46,714 nucleotides of DNA, taken from Actinomycetota bacterium (GTDB lineage Bacteria > Actinomycetota > Acidimicrobiia > Acidimicrobiales > Ilumatobacteraceae). Below the pieces are notes generated by a model. The model saw only the letters and a list, made by a program, of their open reading frames with translations, did no database searches and was not told where the DNA came from. The stretch spans positions 1 to 46,714 of the forward strand of contig JAFMJD010000002.1 of assembly GCA_017853685.1 (NCBI GenBank), read 5' to 3'. The translations under genes and the position numbers were made by a program. Below are positions 14,802 through 22,932 of the stretch, one piece after another (the stretch's first letter is position 1; each line of letters starts with the position of its first letter).

Positions 14802-15191
14802 ATGGACTTCGAGTCGGTTCGCTATGTCTCGATCACCACGCGCAAGCGCAACGGCGACACCGTGTCGTCGCCGGTCTGGATCGCACCCCTCGGCGACGGT
14901 CGACTCTGCTTCACCACGAGCGGCGACTCCGCCAAGGTCAAACGAATCAGGAACTTCCCCGACGTCGAGATCCGACCGTGCGACGTGCGCGGGCGAGTGC
15001 AGCCGGGCGCACCGGTTCGGCTCGCAACGGCGCGCGTGGTGACCGGAGAGGCCTTTGCCCCGGTACGTGCTGCCGTGCGCAAGAAGTACGGCCTCCAGTT
15101 CTGGATGGTCGAGGCTGCCGGCACGGTGCGCGGATGGTTCAGTAGGTCCACCGTGGCCGACTGCGGCATCGTGCTGCAGTTGCAGGACTGA
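14802..15191 (+). CDS. PPOX-class (F420-type) flavin-binding split-barrel enzyme
   Basis: Protein of 129 residues, one split-barrel domain. YVSITTRKRNGDTVSSPVWI (about 8-27), GRLCFTTSGDSAKVKRIRNF and VRPC/GRVQPG strands match the Rv-type F420-dependent or pyridoxamine-oxidase-like group abundant in actinobacteria, which use F420, FMN or biliverdin to reduce small molecules. The basic stretch SAKVKRIRN is where F420 phosphate usually binds. The ATG at 14802 follows a TACGGT box by 6 bases. The exonuclease III gene follows 22 bases downstream. The exact cofactor cannot be decided from sequence. Confidence 0.82.
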   Translation: MDFESVRYVSITTRKRNGDTVSSPVWIAPLGDGRLCFTTSGDSAKVKRIRNFPDVEIRPCDVRGRVQPGAPVRLATARVVTGEAFAPVRAAVRKKYGLQFWMVEAAGTVRGWFSRSTVADCGIVLQLQD

Positions 15192-15213
15192 CGGAACACC
15201 GGGAGCACCCCTC

Positions 15214-16059
15214 GTGACCACCCGCCGCACGACCGCGCGCCGCGCAGTCTCGATCGCCACCGTCAACGTGAACGGCCTCCGTGCCGCAAGTGCCAACGGC
15301 ATGGCCTCGTGGTTCGCCGAACGCCAACCCGACATCGTCACGATGCAAGAAGTGCGCGCTCCCGATGCGCTCGTGCCCGATCTCGTCGCCGGACTAGGTG
15401 CTCCCGATTGGCACGTGGTGCACGCCGAGTGTCGCGCCAAGGGGCGTGCTGGCGTGGCCGTGGCCAGTCGACTGCCGATTGTTTCGAGCCGCCCATCGGT
15501 CACGGCGAAGCCGAGCGCACAATTCGACGATTCGGGACGCTGGGTGGAGGCCGACATCGCCACCGCCGACGGGCGCGGCCTCACCGTGGTGTCGTGCTAC
15601 GTCCACACGGGCGATGCCGAGAGTCCCGAGCGCATGAGCGAGAAACTTGCGTTCTTCGACGCGATGACCCGACGACTCGAACGCCTCCGATCCGACGGTC
15701 GACACGTGCTGCTCACCGGCGATCTCAACGTGGCCCACCGCGAGGTGGACATCAAGAACTGGAAGGGAAACCTCAAACGTGCGGGCTTCCTCCCGGACGA
15801 GCGCGCATGGTTCGACCGGATGACCGCGCTGGGTTGGGTCGACGTCGGCCGTGTGCTCGGTGGTGACGGTCCCGGCCCCTACACGTGGTGGTCATGGCGA
15901 GGGCAGGCCTTCGACACCGACGCCGGTTGGCGGATCGACTACCACATCGCCACACCAGAACTCGCGGCCTGCGCCACCGAGGCAATCGTCGACCGCGCCC
16001 CTTCCTATGCAGCGCGTTGGTCCGATCATGCGCCGGTGGTGGTCTCGTACCGCATCTGA
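15214..16059 (+). CDS. xth: Exodeoxyribonuclease III (AP endonuclease, ExoA/XthA family)
   Basis: Protein of 281 residues of the endonuclease/exonuclease/phosphatase fold. Motifs in order: ATVNVNGLRAA (about 16-26), TMQEVRAPDALVPD (metal Glu), VVSCYVHTGDAESPERM, LTGDLNVAHREVDIKNWKGN (catalytic Asp and Asn), AGWRIDYHIATPEL and the terminal WSDHAPVVV (catalytic Asp-His). It cleaves DNA at abasic sites and trims 3' ends in base excision repair. The GTG start has GGGAG 8 bases upstream. The residual basic N-terminus (TTRRTTARR) is longer than in E. coli. Neighbours give no extra information. Confidence 0.93.
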   Translation: MTTRRTTARRAVSIATVNVNGLRAASANGMASWFAERQPDIVTMQEVRAPDALVPDLVAGLGAPDWHVVHAECRAKGRAGVAVASRLPIVSSRPSVTAKPSAQFDDSGRWVEADIATADGRGLTVVSCYVHTGDAESPERMSEKLAFFDAMTRRLERLRSDGRHVLLTGDLNVAHREVDIKNWKGNLKRAGFLPDERAWFDRMTALGWVDVGRVLGGDGPGPYTWWSWRGQAFDTDAGWRIDYHIATPELAACATEAIVDRAPSYAARWSDHAPVVVSYRI

Positions 16060-16083
16060 GTCCTCGAGGTCAACGGGCCGACG

Positions 16084-16098
16084 GCCCCATGACGGGGC
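16084..16098. terminator. Small GC hairpin after exonuclease III gene
   Basis: GCCCC-ATGAC-GGGGC forms a 5-pair stem 25 bases after the stop, without a U-tract. A second small stem GGGCC-GAC-GGCCC overlaps it. It is a weak terminator candidate. Confidence 0.3.
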
Positions 16099-16169
16099 AC
16101 CATGGTCGAACACGCCCTTTCGAGCGATCCGGTACCGTGCCGAACATCGGTCGTACAGGAGGAATCGTG

Positions 16170-18122
16170 ATGAGGCGGATCGCTGGAGCTCTGTCGGTGG
16201 CGGCGTTGTTGGCAGTAGCCGGATGCAGTAGCGGCAACGGCGACAGCAAGCCCGCAACGACCGACGGCGCTACGACTACCACGGTCGAGGGCACCGACAC
16301 CGCCGCCGGCGGCACGGACTCCACCGCTCCCGCAGGGCCATCGTCGGTGGTGATCCGACCCATGTACTACGACGAGTCCACCGGGCAGGGTGGACTGGCC
16401 AAGTTCACGATGTCGCTGCGTCCATCACCCGATGGCGCACTGCGCGTCGACTTCAGCGAGGACGAGGTCGGCGGTATGGGTGACCAATACCGTGCCTCTG
16501 TCTGGAATGCCGTCACCGTGGCCACGTTGCTCACGGGCAAACCGTTGTCGGGCGAGTACCGGGCCGAGATCAGCGGCGTCATCGACGGTCCGAGCGCCGG
16601 AGCGCTCACCACGGTTGCCGTGTTGGCACTGCTGCAGGGCACCACGCTCGACGAGACAGTCACCATGACCGGCACCATCAACCCCGACGGCACCGTGGGG
16701 CCGGTGGGAGGCATCCCCGAGAAGGTGCGTGGCCTCGCCGACCAAGGCATCAAGACCGTGCTCATCCCCGTGGGTCAGCGCAACTCCGACGGCGTCGATG
16801 TCGTGCAACTCGGCAAGGACAACGGCGTAGATATCCGCGAGGTCGCAACCATCTATGAGGTGTACGAAGCGTTCACGGGCCAGCAACTCCCGCAGGCACC
16901 GGGTTCCACCCCCCAGTTGGACAACACCACGTACCAACGGCTGAACGCTCAGGCGAATTCGGCGCTCGCCGAGTTCGACGAAGCGATGGGCAAGATGAAC
17001 GCGATCGATCCGGCGATCGTGACCGAATTGGGCAGCCTCCTCGAACAGGCCCAGGAAGCCGCGACGAGCGCACGCAATCTGCAGCAACAGGGACTGCAGG
17101 CAGGAGCCTTCAGCGACGCGTACGAAGCCGCAGCGGTTGCACAATCTGCGCTCGCACTCGGCGAGAACTTGCAGGTGCTGTTCACCCAGGGTGTCGATGC
17201 GTACTTCAGCCGGGTGCTGGCCGGTCAGTCACACCGTGACAAGACGATCGCACTGTTCGACACACTGAAGACCTTCAACCCCAAGACCCTCGCCGATGCA
17301 TCGGTGCTCATGAGCGCCTACGGCACGGCCCTCGACGCCTACACCGTTGCGCAGTCCGGAATCGATCAGCTCACGAGTCTGCAGTCGGCGTTCCTCGATG
17401 GATCCATCGAACTCACCGACCTCGTCGGTGCTGTCGTTGTTCCCACCTTCTATCTCGAGATCGCCTCATCGCTCGTGGACTACGCGGGAGCGATCTTCGA
17501 CGTGGGCCGTGACCTCGAGGGTGCACCGGTGTCGTCATCGGTGGACCTCGAGGCGGTTGCGGAATTCTTCCGCAAGGCCTCCGATGCCAACTTCGCCTCG
17601 TTCCGCACCACGGTGGTGAAGTCGTACGCCGATCAGCTCGGCGTCAGCGAGAACGTGATGATGGGGCGTTTCGCCGATTACGACATCAACATCGCACTGT
17701 CGTTGTCGGCCCGTAACACCGTCGAGGCGCTCGTCGATTACATCGGCGAGGGCGAGACGAACGCGCAGTACGCCCGACTCGGGTTTGCCATCACGAACTA
17801 CGCCCGCAACGCCAATTTGTTGAACAAGTTCTATTCGAACGGTCAGCTCGACGAGAACGGCCAGGTGGTGGGAGTGCGCTCCACGGCGGCCCTCACGGCC
17901 AGCCTCGACCTCGCCAAGGACCAGTTGGGTGCCGCAATCGGTGTACTCCTGAACCAGGACACCGCAGCAGCACTCCAGGTGGCCGGCTTCGAGTCGGCCG
18001 GCGTGGAGCGCGAAGGCAGCACCGACGACAAGTTCAACGCCCTCACCACCTACTGGGAGTCGTTCGTGGCAGCCCGGGTGCTCGCCTACCTCGGTGGCTT
18101 CGAGTCCGCCGGGCTCTCCTGA
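16170..18122 (+). CDS. Exported lipoprotein with Lon-type (S16) protease domain
   Basis: Protein of 650 residues. ATG 16170 follows AGGAGG (16157-16162) by 7 bases. It has a lipoprotein signal with lipobox AVAGC (Cys19), then a Thr/Gly-rich linker (about 20-58), then a domain matching the Lon proteolytic domain: IDGPSAGALTT with Ser142, TMTGTINPDGTVGPVGGIPEK with Lys185, and KTVLIP. Ser and Lys are 43 residues apart, exactly as in E. coli Lon (Ser679/Lys722). There is no AAA+ domain. About 400 further residues are mostly helical, with long amphipathic stretches and YDEST-like secreted features. I infer a cell-surface Ser-Lys peptidase with a helical partner-binding or substrate domain. Two hairpins follow the stop. 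Family known; substrate unknown. Confidence 0.85.
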   Translation: MRRIAGALSVAALLAVAGCSSGNGDSKPATTDGATTTTVEGTDTAAGGTDSTAPAGPSSVVIRPMYYDESTGQGGLAKFTMSLRPSPDGALRVDFSEDEVGGMGDQYRASVWNAVTVATLLTGKPLSGEYRAEISGVIDGPSAGALTTVAVLALLQGTTLDETVTMTGTINPDGTVGPVGGIPEKVRGLADQGIKTVLIPVGQRNSDGVDVVQLGKDNGVDIREVATIYEVYEAFTGQQLPQAPGSTPQLDNTTYQRLNAQANSALAEFDEAMGKMNAIDPAIVTELGSLLEQAQEAATSARNLQQQGLQAGAFSDAYEAAAVAQSALALGENLQVLFTQGVDAYFSRVLAGQSHRDKTIALFDTLKTFNPKTLADASVLMSAYGTALDAYTVAQSGIDQLTSLQSAFLDGSIELTDLVGAVVVPTFYLEIASSLVDYAGAIFDVGRDLEGAPVSSSVDLEAVAEFFRKASDANFASFRTTVVKSYADQLGVSENVMMGRFADYDINIALSLSARNTVEALVDYIGEGETNAQYARLGFAITNYARNANLLNKFYSNGQLDENGQVVGVRSTAALTASLDLAKDQLGAAIGVLLNQDTAAALQVAGFESAGVEREGSTDDKFNALTTYWESFVAARVLAYLGGFESAGLS

Positions 18123-18131
18123 CCCGGCGAG

Positions 18132-18175
18132 CGTGGTCGTCCACCACGGAGAGTGAGGGATTGGTGTCCTCACTC
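18132..18175 (+). terminator. Tandem hairpins after the Lon-domain lipoprotein gene
   Basis: CGTGGT-CGTCC-ACCACG (18132-18148) and GAGTGAGG-N9-CCTCACTC (18151-18175) are perfect 6- and 8-pair stems directly after the stop at 18122. The second is followed by a pyrimidine-rich stretch. They likely terminate transcription and separate this gene from the next promoter. Confidence 0.55.
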
Positions 18176-18176
18176 C

Positions 18177-18205
18177 TTGTGACTTTCCCACGCTGCGTGT
18201 AGAGT
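18177..18205 (+). promoter_or_regulatory. Promoter, -35 TTGTGA and -10 TAGAGT, leaderless-type
   Basis: TTGTGA (18177-18182) and TAGAGT (18200-18205) are 17 bases apart. The -10 ends 7 bases before the ATG at 18213, so transcription should start at or near the A of ATG. This is the clearest full promoter in the window. Confidence 0.6.
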
Positions 18206-18212
18206 TCCTTCC

Positions 18213-18677
18213 ATGAAGTGGCGGAGTGTTCTGGCAGCAACGGCAGTTGCATCGCTGGCATTCACACTGGGCACGCCCAGTGCCTTCGCGGCGAAGTCTG
18301 CAAGCTCGGGTACCACGACCTGCACGGTGGAAGCGTTGGCTCCAGTAATGAAGTCGACCTCCAAGGGCAAGGTACTCACCGGTAGCGCGCGTGTGTGGTG
18401 CACGGCTGCCACCACCGTCACCATCCGTGTGTACGTGGGCGAGTTGGACGTGGCGATCGAACAAGTAGTGATCGCCGAAATATCCCGAAGTGTTGCGGTC
18501 TCCAAGACCACGCAAACGTCGAGGCCTGCGTATGTGGTCGTCACGACGAGCACGGTCACATGCCCGAACACCGAGATCGGCAACGAAGAGTTCCGCACGA
18601 ACGCAAAGTTGTCGTTCGGTACCGCATCGACTGACTACGACCGCACGATCCCGCTCATCGATCAGTACGCCTGCTGA
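18213..18677 (+). CDS. Small secreted protein of unknown function
   Basis: Protein of 154 residues with a classic signal peptide (MKWRSVLAATAVASLAFTLG, cleavage probably after AFA near residue 26). The mature part is about 128 residues, Thr/Val/Ser-rich with alternating hydrophobic residues (TVTIRVYVGELDVAIEQVVIAEI), pointing to a beta-sandwich, and has four cysteines (CTVEAL, WCTA, TCPN and the final YAC) that could form two disulphides. No known domain is recognised. It has its own leaderless-type promoter and lies 14 bases before a hybrid sensor kinase gene in the same direction, so it could be a ligand-binding or accessory protein for that kinase. Confidence 0.75.
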   Translation: MKWRSVLAATAVASLAFTLGTPSAFAAKSASSGTTTCTVEALAPVMKSTSKGKVLTGSARVWCTAATTVTIRVYVGELDVAIEQVVIAEISRSVAVSKTTQTSRPAYVVVTTSTVTCPNTEIGNEEFRTNAKLSFGTASTDYDRTIPLIDQYAC

Positions 18678-18691
18678 GCATCCGCTCGCGG

Positions 18692-21643
18692 GTGTCAACC
18701 GACGTCGACGTTGACCTGATGGACGGCAACACCGAACCGGGCAAGTCCCGTCGTCGGCTCCGGATTGCAGCGGCAACCGTTGCGCTCGCTGTGCCGGCGG
18801 GCATCATCGGCATCGATCGATGGGCGCCGCGCTGGGACTTCGCCCTCCTCATCCTCGGATTCGTGTTGGGTTGGATCCCCGGCCTCGTGGTGTTCGTCTC
18901 GCACATCGTGCCGCACCTCGTCGAGCACCACGACACCTGGGACCACGTACTGCAGTTGGCGATCTCGCTCGTCACCGGTGCGCTGTGCGGCGCAATCCTG
19001 CGCCGCCGACAGCAGTCATCCGCACTCCCGAGGCGACGCGCCGCCAACCTGATTCCGATCACAGCCATCGCGCTGCTCGTGGCCCTCGTGGAATCGGCAC
19101 GAGTCGCGCCGCTCACGTGGCACGAATGGCTCCGCGAGGTCACTCACGTGTCAGTGGGACTGTTGCTCGCCGTCGCAGTGGCCTCGTTGCCGTGGCGACG
19201 CAGCCAGTCCTCGACGCTCTGGCTCCCGGTGGGGTCGTTGTTCGTTGCATTCCTCGTGGCCACGCTCACCGTGGGCAACTGGGATCGCAATGACGAGCGA
19301 AACCTGCTGCGCATCGCAGAATCGAGGTCGGTCGGCTTCCTGACCGACCTCGCCCAGGAACTCAATGTGCTCACCACCAAGGCCGACACCTCGGCAACGA
19401 CGGAGTTCACGTTCGAAGCCTTCCCCGAACTGATGCAGACCGTGGTGTTCGGGCACGAACAGATCAGTGCTGCTGCGCTCGTCACCGTTGACCCGCTCAC
19501 GGGAATCTCGAGGGCAGAGGCCGTCGCGGATCTGGGCCCGGGGTTCGAAGAAGCCACACAGGACTGGATCCTCGGTGAGGGTCGAGCCACACTCGAACGC
19601 CTTGCCACCGTGGGTGACCTCATCTTCCTCGGTATTGCTCGAATCGAGAACCCCGTGACGTCACGGGCTGAACCTCAACTGATGTATGCCGCCCCGCTCC
19701 GACCGCGTGGCACCTTCGACCCGAAAGCCCCGTGCTACCTCGTGGGCGTCATCTCGGTTCCGGTCCTGCTCGACAGCACAACCGCCCAATCGCTGACGGC
19801 TGGATCGGCAGCAACCGTGAGTCTGGTGAACACCACTGGCGACACCGCGAACGTCGTGTGGGTCAGCGGATCTTCCGGTGACGACGAGCTCGTCACATCA
19901 CTCGAATCCGGCGCAGTAGAAAACATCCGAACCCCGAGCCGTGCGAGCACTGCGGCAACCGTGGCCGATCTCGAGTTCGCCTTCGTTGCCGATCGCACCA
20001 GCGAATTCGGCACACCGCTCACCACGCGCCGCCTCCTGTTGTTCGTGGAGTTCCTTGCCGGATTTGGCATGTTTGCGCTCACGCTTCAGTTGTCCCACAG
20101 CCGAGTACGCCGCGAGATCGAGCGCCAGCATCGCGAGGCGCTGCTGGCTGCGGCCCTGTCGGGAACCCCGGGGTGGACCGCAGTGATCGACGAGGACGAC
20201 CGTGTGGTGGTGGGAAATGACCACCCTTCGGGCACCACCGTGGGGAGCAGGATCGACACCGCTGCCATCCTGCAGCACGATCCAGCCGCATCGAGCAGAG
20301 TGCTCGATCTCGTGCGGTCAGCACGACGCGGCGAACCCGGGTCCATCACTGTCACCGCACAGCACGATGACGATGCCGATCACCAGTTCCGCATCTACGA
20401 GGTTGCGGCACATGCGATCGCCGACTCGGCCGAGGAAGCACTCGTGTTCTTCCAGTGCGTCGATGTCACCGAAAAGCGCGAGCGAGCAATGCGAACAGCT
20501 CAGTCGGAGCGCATGGAATCGATCGGCGTGCTTGCCGGGAGCCTTGCGCACGATTTCAACAATCTGCTGTTCATCACCCTCGGTTATCTCCAGATGATGG
20601 AGCGCCAGCCCAGCGTCTCCAACGACCCCCAACTGAGCCGGTTCGTCGGTCGGGCCACCGAAGCGGTGCAACGTGGTGCCGCCATCGCGAAGTCGCTGCT
20701 GAACGTCGCCCGGAGCCAACCAATGGCAGCAGTCCCCGTGAACATGCGCCAGTTCATGACCGATCTCGATCCGCTGCTGCAGCAATCGCTCGCTGCAGCC
20801 ACACAAGTCCGCCTGCACGTCGAGGTGACGGCCGACGATCTCGACGTGATGGCGGATCCCGGCCGATTCTCGAGCGCTGTGCTGAACCTCGTGTTCAATG
20901 CGCGCTACGCCATGGACGAAGGCGGTGACCTCACCATTCGGGTGGAACGAGTGACCGCCGAGAACCCCGACGGCGACTCGGTCGACGCCGTGGCGCTCTC
21001 GGTGCGTGACTCCGGACGGGGCATGAGCCCCGAGGTAGCCGCTCGCGCATTCGAACCCTTCTTCACCACGAACAAGGTGGGCAAGGGCACCGGGCTCGGC
21101 CTTGCGGCCGTCTACTCGTTTGCCCAGCAGACGGGCGGGTGGTCCACCATCGAGAGTCGTGAGGGAGTTGGCACCACGGTGTCGATCTTCCTGCCACCAC
21201 ACACGGCTGATCAACCACTCACCGAGACCGCGCTGACTGCGCACAGTGAGCGCCTGCGCGCACTCGTGCTCGATGACGAGGTGGCCCTCGGCGAATTGGT
21301 GGCCGGATGGCTCAACGATCTGGGTTTCGAGACCAAGACCGCCCACAACAGCGCACAAGCATTCGAGATCGCGTCGACGTTCCGACCGGACCTGTTGTTG
21401 TCCGACTCCAACCTGGGTGAGGACATCAATGGCGCCGAGGTGGCTACACGGATGACCGCCGATCTGCCTACCTTGGTGGTCGTGTTCATGACCGGATTCA
21501 GCGATCGCCTGCGCGCCCTCGACACCGTGGGGGCGATGACACTCGCCAAGCCATTCTCCCGGGACGACCTGAGCGCAACGCTCATCAAGGTGCTCGGTAG
21601 CCGTCGGAGCAGCACCACGCCCAACGGCGGGAATCAGCAGTGA
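18692..21643 (+). CDS. Hybrid sensor histidine kinase (multi-TM, CHASE-like, PAS-like, HisKA, HATPase, REC)
   Basis: Protein of 983 residues. About six transmembrane helices (about 25-200) are followed by a CHASE-like extracytoplasmic region (about 205-445; FLTDLAQELNVLTT, EFTFEAFPELMQTV) and one more helix (LLLFVEFLAGFGMFALTLQL). Then come a PAS-like segment (TAVIDEDDRVVVGND), HisKA with phospho-acceptor His620 in LAHDFNNLL, HATPase with N-box NLVFNARYAM, G1 DSGRGMS and G2 GKGTGLGLA, and a receiver domain with LDDE, acceptor Asp905 and the Lys in LAKPF. HDFNNLL places it in the group of kinases that often signal through their own receiver. GTG 18692 is used; ATG 18719 is possible. The stop overlaps the start of the EAL regulator gene (GTGA), so the kinase very probably phosphorylates that regulator. 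Confidence 0.9.
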   Translation: MSTDVDVDLMDGNTEPGKSRRRLRIAAATVALAVPAGIIGIDRWAPRWDFALLILGFVLGWIPGLVVFVSHIVPHLVEHHDTWDHVLQLAISLVTGALCGAILRRRQQSSALPRRRAANLIPITAIALLVALVESARVAPLTWHEWLREVTHVSVGLLLAVAVASLPWRRSQSSTLWLPVGSLFVAFLVATLTVGNWDRNDERNLLRIAESRSVGFLTDLAQELNVLTTKADTSATTEFTFEAFPELMQTVVFGHEQISAAALVTVDPLTGISRAEAVADLGPGFEEATQDWILGEGRATLERLATVGDLIFLGIARIENPVTSRAEPQLMYAAPLRPRGTFDPKAPCYLVGVISVPVLLDSTTAQSLTAGSAATVSLVNTTGDTANVVWVSGSSGDDELVTSLESGAVENIRTPSRASTAATVADLEFAFVADRTSEFGTPLTTRRLLLFVEFLAGFGMFALTLQLSHSRVRREIERQHREALLAAALSGTPGWTAVIDEDDRVVVGNDHPSGTTVGSRIDTAAILQHDPAASSRVLDLVRSARRGEPGSITVTAQHDDDADHQFRIYEVAAHAIADSAEEALVFFQCVDVTEKRERAMRTAQSERMESIGVLAGSLAHDFNNLLFITLGYLQMMERQPSVSNDPQLSRFVGRATEAVQRGAAIAKSLLNVARSQPMAAVPVNMRQFMTDLDPLLQQSLAAATQVRLHVEVTADDLDVMADPGRFSSAVLNLVFNARYAMDEGGDLTIRVERVTAENPDGDSVDAVALSVRDSGRGMSPEVAARAFEPFFTTNKVGKGTGLGLAAVYSFAQQTGGWSTIESREGVGTTVSIFLPPHTADQPLTETALTAHSERLRALVLDDEVALGELVAGWLNDLGFETKTAHNSAQAFEIASTFRPDLLLSDSNLGEDINGAEVATRMTADLPTLVVVFMTGFSDRLRALDTVGAMTLAKPFSRDDLSATLIKVLGSRRSSTTPNGGNQQ

Positions 21644-22851
21644 CGTCTGCGTCCACCGCATCGCCCGGCGACGGGCACCGACTGCTCATCATCGACGACG
21701 ACCCGATGGTGGCCGAGTTGCTGGCCGACATTGCGATGCTCCACAACTTCTCGGTGGACATGGCGCACACGAACGCCGACATCGAACGACTCGCCGGCTC
21801 CGGGCATGACCTCGTGGTGCTGGATCTCACACTGGGCGATACCGACGGACTGCAGGTGATGCGCCTCATGCGGACGCGGCAACCCGGTGTTGCGCTCATC
21901 TTGCTGACGGGCGCAGACCGCACCGTGATCAGCTCGGCTCAGCGCGTGGCCGAACTCAGCGGCTTTCGCGTCATCGGGGCCTGGTCGAAGCCGGTCGACA
22001 TCGATGCACTCGGCGCACTGTTCGAGGCGTCGAAGCAGGCGGTCGTAAAAGACGACACCGGGGCGATCCGCCGTCTCAGTGATGTGGCGCTCAGCGCCGT
22101 TCGAGATGGTCAGGTCCATCTGCTGTATCAGCCCAAGGTGGATCTCACGACACGACGGGTGACCGGTGCTGAGGCACTCGTGCGCCTCAGCGTTCCCGGG
22201 TTCGAGCATGTGTCACCCGGCGCGTGGGTTCCCTTCGTGGAGGCCGCCGGTCGCAGTCGAGAACTGCTCGATGCGGTGCTGCGATGCGCAGCGCGAGATC
22301 GACGTGAACACGCTGCACTGGCTGCGCTGGCCGAGGTGTCGATCAACCTCTCGGTGCTGGACCTCGACGACCTCGAACTGCCCGATCACATCCGCTCGGT
22401 GCTGGGCGACGCCGTGGCACCAGACCGCTGGACCCTCGAGGTGACCGAGTCCGCCGAGACCGGACGGCTCGCCGAGGCACTCGATGTGCTGACTCGCTTC
22501 CGGCTGCTCGGTTTCCGGCTCGCGATGGACGACTTCGGCACGGGCACCTCCACCTTCGAGCGGCTTCGGATCTACCCGTTCAACGAACTCAAGATCAACC
22601 GGCTGTTCGTGCACACCGACCGGCGTGGGATCGCCCACACCCGCGCCATGTTGCGTACCGCTGTGGACCTCGGCGAGGCGCTCGAGCTCAAAGTGGTGGT
22701 CGAGGGCGTGGAGTCGAGCCCGGAACTCGCCTTGGTGGACGAAGTCGGGTGCGATGCGATCCAGGGCTATCTCGTGAGCCGACCGGTACCGCCGGAGCAA
22801 TTCGGCGAGGTCTCGGACCAATGGGACCGCCGACAGGCTCTGCCTGCCTGA
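21640..22851 (+). CDS. Response regulator with EAL c-di-GMP phosphodiesterase output
   Basis: Protein of 403 residues. The receiver domain (about 13-128) has IIDDDPMVAE, acceptor Asp62 in LVVLDLTLGDTDG, and a Lys in WSKPVD. The EAL domain (about 148-395) has GAEALVRL (Glu178), SINLSVLD (metal Asn), TLEVTESAE, DDFGTGTSTFERL (loop 6), ELKINR (the active-site Lys; the usual IKID is IN here), VVVEGVE and IQGYLVSRP. All main catalytic residues are present, so c-di-GMP hydrolysis to pGpG is expected, controlled by phosphorylation. Translation is coupled to the upstream hybrid kinase. No GGDEF cyclase is in the window. Confidence 0.93.
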   Translation: MTSASTASPGDGHRLLIIDDDPMVAELLADIAMLHNFSVDMAHTNADIERLAGSGHDLVVLDLTLGDTDGLQVMRLMRTRQPGVALILLTGADRTVISSAQRVAELSGFRVIGAWSKPVDIDALGALFEASKQAVVKDDTGAIRRLSDVALSAVRDGQVHLLYQPKVDLTTRRVTGAEALVRLSVPGFEHVSPGAWVPFVEAAGRSRELLDAVLRCAARDRREHAALAALAEVSINLSVLDLDDLELPDHIRSVLGDAVAPDRWTLEVTESAETGRLAEALDVLTRFRLLGFRLAMDDFGTGTSTFERLRIYPFNELKINRLFVHTDRRGIAHTRAMLRTAVDLGEALELKVVVEGVESSPELALVDEVGCDAIQGYLVSRPVPPEQFGEVSDQWDRRQALPA

Positions 22852-22897
22852 ACACGGGCCCGAAGGGTTCCATGGGAGTCCACGGCGCGCCGTTCAC

Positions 22898-22903
22898 TAC
22901 GAT
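22898..22903 (+). promoter_or_regulatory. -10-like box TACGAT
   Basis: TACGAT lies 29 bases before the ATG at 22933, leaving a short leader that contains AAAGGAG. No clear -35 is seen. Confidence 0.35.
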
Positions 22904-22932
22904 CGGGTCATCTGCTACCCGAAAGGAGCGCA

